From positions 1-27,865 of the IMG/VR virus record IMGVR_UViG_3300024299_000045: a stretch of 27,865 bases of DNA; one strand, written 5' to 3'. The stretch comes from a virus. Positions 19,152 through 26,150 of the stretch are shown piece by piece (the stretch's first letter is position 1; every line of letters begins with the position of its first letter). Both the position numbers and the translations under genes were made by a program. Below the pieces are notes generated by a model that searched no databases, was not told the origin of the DNA, and saw only the letters and a program-made list of their open reading frames with translations.

Positions 19152-19475
19152 CTAGCTTCTATACCTAGATAACGCCTTATCGTCTATATCAACCAACTCA
19201 CGCACCATATATTTAGGAAGTTTATCTCCATACATTTTAATTTGATCATCAGACCAGTCCCCTAATTTAGGATATACAAGCATAGACTCAACATCATTAC
19301 TCCAAATATTCTCAAAGTAAATAGCAAAATCATTTATCCCACCACGAATCGCCACCCACCTTAACTTATTACCTGTATTCATAATATTCGTACCACCATT
19401 ATCCCTAAAAGAACCACCTGCTAATATAAAACCAGGCTCAACCTCATCTAGAAGTTCTATTGTAATCTTATTCAT
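19152..19475 (-). CDS. Conserved-looking phage hypothetical protein (107 aa)
   Basis: From MNKITIELLDEVEPG. A core LRWVAIRGGINDFAIYFENI, then YGDKLPKYMVRELVDIDDKA and the end LSRYRS. The WVAxRGGIxDxAIY pattern recalls a small phage protein of unknown function. It contains no TGA codon and uses GGN for every glycine. An upstream in-frame ATG at 19514 with a strong GGAGGG would add a 13-residue hydrophobic leader; the inner ATG is preferred because it follows the TTATTTATT spacer seen before the other cassette genes. The Shine-Dalgarno of the longer form is itself inside a CTCCTA/TAGGAG hairpin. Confidence 0.65.
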   Translation of the reverse strand: MNKITIELLDEVEPGFILAGGSFRDNGGTNIMNTGNKLRWVAIRGGINDFAIYFENIWSNDVESMLVYPKLGDWSDDQIKMYGDKLPKYMVRELVDIDDKALSRYRS

Positions 19476-19548
19476 AATAAATAAGTTAAAAATTAAACAG
19501 AGTATAAACTCCATATTACCCTCCTAAAACTAGGAGAGCAATAGCAAT

Positions 19549-19707
19549 CTACATATCCACAGGAACCTTAAATTTCTCCTCCATCTCTTCACATGCCATA
19601 CTCAATTTCTCATCACTTGGAACCTCACCCACTATACGTGCAACATTACAATTACACTCTTTATTATATTCAATATCAAAATCCACATTTCATAAAGTCA
19701 TTTTCAT
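19549..19707 (-). CDS. Small acidic protein (52 aa)
   Basis: MKMTLGNVDFDIEYNKECNCN start, then VARIVGEVPSDEKLSMACEE. A CxC and one more Cys. One glycine is TGA. It belongs to the minus-strand cassette. No family recognised. Confidence 0.5.
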
Positions 19708-19708
19708 A

Positions 19709-19795
19709 TTACATAAAGATAAAAAATAAATAACTAATAATCCCACATATTGAACATACAATAACTATATAATCTTCAAACTCTAACATATCCAT
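19709..19795 (-). CDS. Tiny membrane peptide (28 aa)
   Basis: MDMLEFEDYIVIVCSICGII then SYLFFIFM: one hydrophobic segment covering most of the peptide. Its start overlaps the end of the upstream tiny membrane gene. Size makes it uncertain, but two consecutive overlapping hydrophobic mini-ORFs are unlikely by chance. Confidence 0.4.
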   Translation of the reverse strand: MDMLEFEDYIVIVCSICGIISYLFFIFM

Positions 19796-19884
19796 ATTTT
19801 ATCAAGTAAACTAAAGAACCCAATATACACTCCAATTAAAACAATCACCCAAGCACACAACAATATTCTCTCATACATCTTCAT
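19783..19884 (-). CDS. Tiny membrane peptide (33 aa)
   Basis: MKMYERILLCAWVIVLIGVY then IGFFSLLDKIWIC: a single transmembrane helix with a basic N-terminus. Overlaps the 28-residue membrane peptide gene by 13 bases. Could act at the host membrane with it. Function unknown. Confidence 0.45.
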   Translation of the reverse strand: MKMYERILLCAWVIVLIGVYIGFFSLLDKIWIC

Positions 19885-19893
19885 AATAATATA

Positions 19894-20019
19894 TTAATAA
19901 CTACCAACAACAGCAATATCCTGCTCCTGCTCTAAAAACTCAACCAATGCATCCTGGACACCCTCATCACACGAGATATGAATCTCACCAACTTCTTCAC
20001 AACTAAGCTCAAATTCCAT
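19894..20019 (-). CDS. Small acidic protein (41 aa)
   Basis: MEFELSCEEVGEIHISCDEG, then VQDALVEFLEQEQDIAVVG. All glycines are GGT or GAG-flanked GGN; no TGA in the gene. Acidic small proteins in such cassettes are often inhibitors of host proteins, but no assignment is possible. Confidence 0.5.
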   Translation of the reverse strand: MEFELSCEEVGEIHISCDEGVQDALVEFLEQEQDIAVVGSY

Positions 20020-20030
20020 AATAATATAGA

Positions 20031-20231
20031 TTAATAATAAATATCCTCCCACTGAGTCCAATAATATTCTTCAGGATTCTCATCGTGCAACTGATTGTAT
20101 TTTTCCTCAGTTATTGGAAAACAAGTCTCACAGCAATAAGTCTCATTATCAATTACAAATCCCTCATCCATAGCACTCCCACATTTCAAACATAAACGAG
20201 TATCTCTCGCTTCTAACTCATTATTAACCAT
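20031..20231 (-). CDS. Zinc-ribbon protein (66 aa)
   Basis: From MVNNELEARDTRLCLKCGSA: two knuckles, CLKCG and YCCETCF, about 20 residues apart, then an acidic Tyr/Trp-rich tail (EEYYWTQWEDIYY). This is a treble-clef or zinc-ribbon layout with an acidic, possibly protein-binding, end. No TGA codon. An in-frame TTG at 20238-20240 would add three residues; ATG is preferred. Confidence 0.6.
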   Translation of the reverse strand: MVNNELEARDTRLCLKCGSAMDEGFVIDNETYCCETCFPITEEKYNQLHDENPEEYYWTQWEDIYY

Positions 20232-20255
20232 AATAACCAAATTAACAAATTAAAC

Positions 20256-20355
20256 AGGCCGTTTAAATCGATTGTAAGCACTTCTTTCAAACCCCACGAC
20301 CAAACATACCCAGGAGTATAGCTCCATCGTACCCACCAAGCAAATGATAGGCACT
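20256..20355 (-). promoter_or_regulatory. Diverged cassette leader element
   Basis: Minus-strand spacer between two cassette genes. It retains GCTTGG near its 5' end and GTGCTTA near its 3' end, the flanks of the four regular elements, but the centre is longer and contains GGAGC-TATA-CTCC-type pairing (20312-20324 region). It looks like an older or rearranged copy. Confidence 0.35.
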
Positions 20356-20360
20356 AGCAA

Positions 20361-20687
20361 CTAAACTATTTGATATCCCATATCAGCAACCATATCCTCT
20401 GTAGAATCAATATCTTCACCAATCATATCAGCAACCATTTCTAGGTCATCAGAATGCAACCAGCAATCTCATAATTCCTTACACCAGTAAGAATCCACAA
20501 GCTCTATTCCATCATCAAACTTCACAATAAACATAGTAGTACCATAAACTCCAGGCTCATCTCCAACAGGCTCTACATCCTCCGTTTCATAAGCAAGTAA
20601 AATGGTTCAAAACATATCTCCATCAAACTCATTATAAATAACATTATCACCCTTATAACCAGGCAACATATTCTTAAGCATACGCAT
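20361..20687 (-). CDS. Hypothetical acidic protein (108 aa)
   Basis: MRMLKNMLPGYKGDNVIYNE, then FDGDMFGTILLAYETEDVEP, then FIVKFDDGIELVDSYWCKEL and a C-terminal repeat: MVADMIGED and MVADMGYQ. Glycine is written with both GGN and TGA (for example FGT and ELGDC), which proves the cassette is still read in the recoded system. Probably a mixed alpha/beta small protein. No family recognised. Confidence 0.6.
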
Positions 20688-20690
20688 ATA

Positions 20691-20745
20691 TTAAAGAACT
20701 AAACTAAGCACCACAGGAACGACCAAATCTTGATCGTCCCAAGCT
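20691..20745 (-). promoter_or_regulatory. Cassette leader hairpin, copy 1
   Basis: On the minus strand: AGCTTGGG, stem ACGATC/GGTCGT (20719-20724 with 20732-20737), then CCTGTGGTGCTTA and an AT-rich run to the ATG at 20687. Stem bases differ from the other copies while pairing is kept. Confidence 0.65.
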
Positions 20746-20747
20746 AC

Positions 20748-20954
20748 CTATAAATTCCCAACCTGGATATCAAATTGACGAGCAATCTCTGAACACATAG
20801 CAACCAACTCCTTCATAGCACAAAGCTCTTCAGGACTCATATCAATCTCATCACCTGCATCCTTAGAAGTCTGAGCCATCATAAGGTCATCATACAAAGC
20901 GTCATAGCAATCCTCCAAATCACCAAGCGTATTTTCATACCTACAATAAGACAT
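20748..20954 (-). CDS. Conserved small phage protein, MSYCRYENT type (68 aa)
   Basis: Starts MSYCRYENTLGDLEDCYDAL, which closely resembles small phage proteins beginning MSYCRFENT...DLxDC. It then has LMMAQTSKDAG and a helical end with CAMKELVAMCSEIARQFD. Four to five Cys are spread through the protein. An ATG at 20963 would add MGN. No TGA codon. The family is conserved in diverse phages and has no known function. Confidence 0.65.
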   Translation of the reverse strand: MSYCRYENTLGDLEDCYDALYDDLMMAQTSKDAGDEIDMSPEELCAMKELVAMCSEIARQFDIQVGNL

Positions 20955-20988
20955 ATTTCCCATAATAATAATATTAGAATAATAAATT

Positions 20989-21027
20989 AAGCACCACCAG
21001 GAGCATGAATAATCATGCACCCAAGCT
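20989..21027 (-). promoter_or_regulatory. Cassette leader hairpin, copy 2
   Basis: On the minus strand: AGCTTGGG, stem GCATGA/TCATGC with a four-base loop (21003-21018), then CCTGGTGGTGCTTA. Arms are entirely different from copy 1 but perfectly paired. Lies just after one gene's stop and before the next start. Confidence 0.7.
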
Positions 21028-21029
21028 AA

Positions 21030-21296
21030 TTAATTTAATTTCTCATCCAGTAAATCCGAAATCTCGTCATCACGCATAATAATCACGTCCTCACGAGTTT
21101 GCAACTCCTGGTCCACCTCTAGGATGTAAGCAAAACCATCAGCAACAGCACGAGTAAACTTAACACTACCCTCCAACCTAGCACCCTGCCCAGTAATAAC
21201 CCAAATAGCTTCGTAAACAGCTCTACTACCCCCATAATGACTAACAACCGATAACTGAGCTCAGTCTAAGTCAAGCTCAACAGTAAAATCTCACAT
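21030..21296 (-). CDS. Hypothetical protein (88 aa)
   Basis: MGDFTVELDLDGAQLSVVSH, then YGGSRAVYEAIWVITGQGAR and VADGFAYILEVDQELQTRED. Second codon is TGA. Most other glycines are GGT. Probably beta-rich; no family recognised. Confidence 0.55.
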
Positions 21297-21320
21297 AAAT
21301 AATAAATAAGGAACTAAAAT

Positions 21321-21358
21321 AAGCACCACAAGGTCACCCAAATTGAGTAACCCAAGCT
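21321..21358 (-). promoter_or_regulatory. Cassette leader hairpin, copy 3
   Basis: On the minus strand: AGCTTGG, stem GTTACTC/GGGTGAC (21333-21339 with 21345-21351, two G-U pairs), then CCTTGTGGTGCTTA. Same flanks as copies 1 and 2, different arms. Confidence 0.65.
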
Positions 21359-21360
21359 AC

Positions 21361-21576
21361 CTAAATAAAATCCAAACAAGAACCATCAAACCAATCAGTA
21401 ACACCAGGCTCCTGGTCCACCCTATACATCCAAACCCCTTCAGTCTCCTCCCAGTCAACAACACCAACAACAGCAGGATATGAATAATAAGCACCACCAA
21501 CAACAGAATCCGTAGTAACCAACACTTCGTCACCAACACGAAAACGAGCAGGCGAACGCAAGTCAATAAATCACAT
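21361..21576 (-). CDS. Small SH3-like protein (71 aa)
   Basis: From MGFIDLRSPARFRVGDEVLV: then YPAVVGVVDWEETEGVWMYR and VDQEPGVTDWFDGSCLDFI. The sequence FRVGDEVLV...YPAVVGVV...YRVD is typical of a small SH3/KOW-like barrel. Second codon is TGA; the other glycines are GGN. Possibly binds nucleic acid or a host protein. Confidence 0.55.
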
Positions 21577-21599
21577 AAGCAATAATAAAGAACTAAGAT

Positions 21600-21640
21600 A
21601 AGCACCACCAGGATGACCACACAAGTGACCACCCCAAACT
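21600..21640 (-). promoter_or_regulatory. Cassette leader hairpin, copy 4
   Basis: On the minus strand: AGTTTGGGG (variant of AGCTTGGG), stem GGTCAC/GTGGTC with loop TTGT (21615-21630, two G-U pairs), then CCTGGTGGTGCTTA. Again different arms with pairing kept. Confidence 0.6.
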
Positions 21641-21646
21641 GCCAAC

Positions 21647-21877
21647 CTAAGCACTAGGAACCAACAACATCTCCTCTCAATAAGACAACACGTCCTCATC
21701 AGACCAACCAACAGCAGGAGCAACACCCAACACATGACCTGAAACCGAAACCAACAACAACCCAACCAACTCAACGTCAGCAACGTCACCATCCAAGGAG
21801 AAGTCACCCTCCACACGTACCACACGAGGACCTACAACAGGACCACGACCCACAAAAGAACCAACAGCAATAGACAT
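21647..21877 (-). CDS. Hypothetical Val/Gly-rich protein (76 aa), first cassette gene
   Basis: MSIAVGSFVGRGPVVGPRVV, then RVEGDFSLDGDVADVELVGL and GWSDEDVLSYGEEMLLVPSA. Ten of its eleven glycines are GGN and only one is TGA, the reverse of the structural genes. Its base composition is much richer in G+T on the coding strand. No family recognised. Confidence 0.5.
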
Positions 21878-22631
21878 AAGCAAAAAATGTTAAGAGCAAC
21901 ACACACAAGCAACAAAGCAAGGTGTAAATAGAGCGAAGCACACGACTTCGAGAACTGACAACAGTATACATAAGAACATAAACCTGTCCAGTGTCAATGG
22001 TACAGTAAGCTAAGCCCAGCTTGACTTCTAGAAAAAATGTAGTTTGGGAATAGGCCTTGTTCACATCGTTTGAACAACGACTCGAGTTTGTCAATGCAGT
22101 GGTAAGTCGTGACAAGCTAGGGTAAGCCACCACCCTTGCAGTAAGCCAATGCTAGAGCCAAATAAGACAGGCCACAAGGTAACTAAGCTGAGCCACAAGC
22201 CAAACAGGTCACATAACGGTTCATATGTGTACCTTACTATCGCTTAGGTAAGCCATTACACACTAAACAAGCACACAGGCCAGGCACAAGACCAGGCAAA
22301 CACACGAAAAAACGAGCCAGGATATGAATATCTGAATTCTGCAAACCTCTCGCCAAAAAAAAATTGCAAAGATACTACAACCACCTACTAAAACTATATC
22401 AAAAAAATTAAGTCACCTATATACGAAACATACACAGTTATTTAAACGCCTGTAAATTTTGAGAGGAGATCGTAATGTAAGATTAATTTATAGGAATGAG
22501 ATTTAGACTGTTTTGGGTGGTATAAAAATATGGATAAAGAACTAACCAATAATACCTAATAGAAAAGAAAGAGGGATTGATTTCGGGGTTTAGGGGGTAT
22601 TTAAGCTTAAAAGTCCATTTTCGGATTCTAA
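21878..22631. other. Long non-coding stretch upstream of the cassette
   Basis: About 750 bases with no convincing gene on either strand. The half next to the cassette (to about 22330) is relatively G+C-rich and contains GTAAGCC three times (22122, 22141, 22248) and GTAAGCT once (22005), a word that resembles the conserved flank of the cassette hairpins. The rest is AT-rich and carries a 12-base palindrome TTTAAGCTTAAA at 22600-22611 and a CTAACC at 22542 with no start behind it. It is probably a long leader or control region for the minus cassette, perhaps with decayed cassette units. No promoter could be fixed with confidence. Confidence 0.5.
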
Positions 22632-22697
22632 TGGGGTTGTAAACTTTTTACAATGTGGTTGTAGTTTTTTTACAATGGGGTTAGATTTAATTATAAT
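22632..22697 (+). repeat. Three tandem 22-bp units, operator-like
   Basis: Units start at 22632, 22654 and 22676, each beginning TG-G/T-GGTT. The first two contain a 17-base inverted repeat, TTGTAAACTTTTTACAA (22637-22653) and TTGTAGTTTTTTTACAA (22659-22675). The third keeps the head and degenerates into the -10 box. A 22-bp period places sites on one face of the helix. Confidence 0.6.
22669..22697 (+). promoter_or_regulatory. Promoter of the packaging operon
   Basis: -35 TTTACA (22669-22674), exactly 17 bases, -10 TATAAT (22692-22697). The -35 is part of the second tandem repeat unit, so a protein bound there would block or recruit RNA polymerase. Predicted leader of about 60 bases to the first ATG. 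Confidence 0.6.
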
Positions 22698-22766
22698 ATC
22701 TTGCAATTTTATTATAATATAATAGAATACTTGTTATACAAATTAATAACTGATTTATGTAAATAT

Positions 22767-23195
22767 ATGTCTAGTAAAAAAATTCCAAAAATAGAAATTA
22801 AGAAAGAGTATATTGAGGAATTATCTGAGATATATCCAAATGCATTTGAGATAAAGGAAAAAAATATTAAAGTTAAAAGTAATTTAAATAAATTTTATAA
22901 AAAAATGATTAGAGAGAAAGAATATACGAAATGGATTATAAAAAATCTATGAATTACATATATATGATATTTAGAAATATTATTACAATCATTGGATTAT
23001 GAGAATAGAGTAAAGTTTGAAACTTTATCTGAATTATGAATAAAGCCATGAATGTTGAGTGTGGTTAAAAAGAAGTTTATAGAATCGGAAATTATAAAAA
23101 AGTACCAGGGAGATTTTTATATAAGTCCTATGATTGCAATTAAATGAGAAAAAATAAATCCTGATCTAATTAATATATTTACTAACCTGAAATAA
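22767..23195 (+). CDS. Winged-helix protein, RepL-like (142 aa)
   Basis: Basic N-terminal 60 residues (SSKKIPKIEIKKEYIEEL). Then GYLEILLQSLDYENRVKFET, LSELGIKPGMLSVVKKKFIE and a wing-like KKYQGDFYISPMIAIKGEKI. The order helix, LSxxxGI helix-turn-helix, wing and FYISPxxAxKG end resembles RepL/plasmid-initiator-type winged helices and related phage regulators. It sits directly behind the 22-bp repeats, so it may be the protein that binds them and controls the operon. A secondary replication role is possible. Confidence 0.6.
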
Positions 23196-23196
23196 A

Positions 23197-23451
23197 ATGT
23201 CAGAACAAAAATTATTAACAAAAGTTGCACATAAAATATGATTTTTAGATAAATGATTAATTTATCATGATATGATGAATGTTCGTGAAATTATTTTCAC
23301 AGAAGAATTTATGTATAAGTTTAATAAATATAGGATTCATCAATTAGATTTAGACGTGTATTGAAAATGGGATAATAGTAGGATGTGAGAAATATTAAAC
23401 AATCTAGATTATCCTGCAAAATATTTATATTATTTAATAACTAGTAAATAA
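23197..23451 (+). CDS. Hypothetical protein (84 aa)
   Basis: MSEQKLLTKVAHKIGFLDKG, then LIYHDMMNVREIIFTEEFMY and YPAKYLYYLITSK. Helical and aromatic-rich, no family recognised. CTAACC lies 8 bases before the ATG. Two bases separate it from the next start. Confidence 0.6.
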
Positions 23452-23452
23452 A

Positions 23453-23614
23453 ATGGAATTTATACTATGAATATTACTATGAATGTATATAACATCATGT
23501 TTTTGTAGATATTGATTAGCTAAATATACTCAAACAACAGACTTAAATGATGCATATTTTGCAAAAGAAAAATATTGAATTTATTATATATTATTTAATA
23601 AAAGAAATAGATAA
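23453..23614 (+). CDS. Small membrane protein (53 aa)
   Basis: MEFILGILLGMYITSCFCRY then a polar tail. One N-terminal membrane segment with a CFC pair; could be membrane-anchored with the tail in the cytoplasm. The stop overlaps the VRR-NUC start (TAATG). Function unknown. Confidence 0.5.
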
Positions 23615-24171
23615 TGACTAGAATGTCTATAGAAGAAGCGAAAGCTCTATGATTGTCTGTAAATGCTGTATCTGAACAAGAAATGCTTGTGAAATGAGCA
23701 TTAACAGGACTTAAAGCAAGAATGTGAGCTCGTTTCAATGAAGTAGACATTCATGCACCTAAGAAAAAAAATAAATCGCTTGAAGATGATGATGCAGAAA
23801 GATTATGTAGTCGGCTCAAATTAAATAAATATAGATTCGTACATACACCAAACGAATCATGAATCTGATGAAAAGTCGCCATGATCCAGGCATTAAAGAA
23901 AAAAAGGATGTGACTAGCAAAAGGATATCCTGATTTTACAATATATATGCATAACTGAAGAACTTTACATATAGAACTCAAAAAACCAAGAACTAAAAAA
24001 TTAGATTGAGAATTTAAAGCATTAAGTAGTGATTGAATCAAATGTTCGGATGAACAAAAAGAATGGATCGAATTCCTACATAATAGACCAGGACATAAGG
24101 CTTTTTTTGCTTTCTGATATGACTATAGTTTAAAAATAATCAAACACCATGAGCAACTCTGAAATAAATAA
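23614..24171 (+). CDS. VRR-NUC domain nuclease
   Basis: 185 residues. The C-terminal 110 form a VRR-NUC (PF08774) PD-(D/E)xK domain: FVHTPNESG near residue 77, GLAKGYPDFTIY with D107, HIELKKP with E121 and K123, CSDEQKEWIEFL and AFFAFGYDYSLKII. The N-terminal 60 residues (EAKALGLSVNAVSEQEMLVK) look like a helical DNA-binding extension. Standalone VRR-NUC proteins are frequent in phages, where they may act in recombination, resolution or packaging. It overlaps the large terminase gene by 23 bases, which favours a packaging or late-replication role. Confidence 0.85.
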
Positions 24172-25822
24172 AGTAGATCCAAAACAACAAGAGATTATAT
24201 GAAAATTATTCAGTAATTTCGCTTGGAGATTAGAAAATCTGTATTATATAGTCGATGAAAACTGAGAAACTGTATTATTTAGACCAAATACAATCCAAAG
24301 AGCAATATTGAATGGTAGAAGTAACTTCAGGGATATAATCCTGAAATATAGACAAGGTTGAGTTTCGACTTTATTTATTATAGTAATGCTCGATGAAGTA
24401 TTATTCGGATGAACCAATATTAATAATGTATTTATTACACATAGACAAGACCTACTAGATGTATTCTTCCAAAAAGCTAGATTCGTATATGAACATATCC
24501 CTGCAGAATTTAAAGGATTATTGCCTATCCCATCTACAGATAATGCAAACGAACTAGCATTCGCAAAAACTCAATCCTGAAAAATATTAAACAATAGACT
24601 AAAAATCTGACTTGATGTGCGTTGACAAACTCCAACAAGATTACATATATCAGAATTTGCATTTATAGAATCAGAAAAACAAGTTAAATTAAAATTGGCT
24701 ATTGACCAATTCAGAAAAACTAGAATAACAATAGAAACTACAGCAAATGGTATATGAAATGTATTCTATAATGCCTGTATGCAAGCAAAAAATGGTAATG
24801 GATCTTATAAACTATTATTTTATCCATGGTATATTGAAGAAAGAAATGTAGAAAGGTTAAAGGAGTGAGAAGAAATGCTTTTAGATACCGAAGAAGCTCA
24901 ACTTAAAGAAAATTATGATCTAACTCTAGAACAATTAAGATGGAGAAGAACAAAAATCCATGATGCAGAAGTTTTATGAGAAAATTGACATAAATTATTC
25001 GAACAAGAAAATCCTACTACAATCGAATGAGCATTCGTGTCTTCATGAGTAACAGTATTCGATCCTGCATTAAAATATAGAATAGTTAAACCTATAAAAG
25101 AAATAGAATGATGGAAAATATATGAAAGAGCTCAAGATAAACTAATATTCGCAGTTGATATGGCAGAATGATGAGTTAAAGGGGATTTCTCAGCTATATC
25201 AGTTAGAAATACCGAATGAAATATCGTAGCTACATATAAAGCAAAAGTATGAGAAGAAATGCTAGCTAAAAAATTAGATTGGCTATTTAACTATAAAGAC
25301 TTAGGATGAGAATATGTATGAAATGTTCTACCTGAAAATAATGTGTGACTAGCTTTTATAAACGAATGTAAAAAATATTCATGGTTCCATGAAAGAATGC
25401 TCGTAGAAAGAAGAAATGATAAAATGGTATGAGAAGATAATCAAATATTTAAATATTGATTCAGAACTACACAAAAAAGTAAAGATTTATTGATAAGACA
25501 ATATAGATGAGCTTTATATAAATGAGCCATAAATATAACTGCAGACCTATACTCAGAAATCCTTACATATGTTTATGATAAAAATAATAGACCTAATGCC
25601 ATAGCTCCAAATCATGATGATTTACTAATGGCAGATATGATATGATATCATTGAATATTAGTAGAACCAAATCTTCTAGAATATGATGAAAAATATGAAT
25701 TATCAGATGAAAGACTTGAAAGTTTGAGAAATAAAGATATATTACAATTGAAAGTATGAAATGAAGAAAAACAGCAAACAGAAAACCTGTTAGACTGATA
25801 TACTAGGGAAGAATATTGTTAG
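24149..25822 (+). CDS. terL: Terminase large subunit
   Basis: 557 residues, full length. ATPase: Walker A-like RQGGVST at 68-74 (its second glycine is TGA), Walker B-like HISEF near 166-170, and the coupling motif ETTANG. RNase-H-fold nuclease: FAVDMAEGGVKGDFSA with D337, and the C-terminal HDDLLMAD with D490/D491. These are the motor and nuclease that cut and pump DNA into the prohead. It is followed by a small membrane-type protein gene and the portal, the usual packaging order. A small terminase is not obvious; the gene may be one of the short upstream ORFs. Confidence 0.95.
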
Positions 25823-25842
25823 TTGTATAAAAATTTAGAACA

Positions 25843-26139
25843 ATGGAAATAGCATTAATAATAGCAATTGTATTAATAGTTTGAATATTATGATTTATCG
25901 TGTATAAATTATTAAATACATTAGAAAATATTGCAAAACTACTTAAAGCAGATAATCTTCAAGAGTATATAATGGAAGATTCAGAAACTGAAAATAAAAT
26001 TCAAGTATGACAAAATGAAAGATTCCAAGACATCTGAACAATGACAGATGATGATTTAAGAAATGTAAAAATAGATCCTAACCATCTATATAATTGAGCG
26101 TTATGAGGTAAACCAACTACTGAAAACTTTAATTGATAA
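25843..26139 (+). CDS. Small membrane protein between terminase and portal (98 aa)
   Basis: MEIALIIAIVLIVGILGFIV is a single N-terminal membrane helix; a short amphipathic stretch follows (YKLLNTLENIAKLLKAD), then an acidic hydrophilic tail with TMTDDDLRNVKIDPNHLYN and a second-last TGA codon. It could be a virion minor component or an envelope protein. Function unknown. Confidence 0.55.
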
Positions 26140-26150
26140 AATAGGATACT

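Noticed and set aside
19476-19514. Longer start for the 107-residue cassette gene using GGAGGG
   Set aside because: It would add a hydrophobic leader that does not fit the conserved-looking soluble core, and the inner ATG has the same upstream spacer as the other cassette genes. It remains possible.
21804-22133. A 109-residue Cys/Ser-rich minus-strand frame upstream of the cassette
   Set aside because: It needs a GTG start, runs through the first cassette gene in another frame and has the composition of untranslated sequence.
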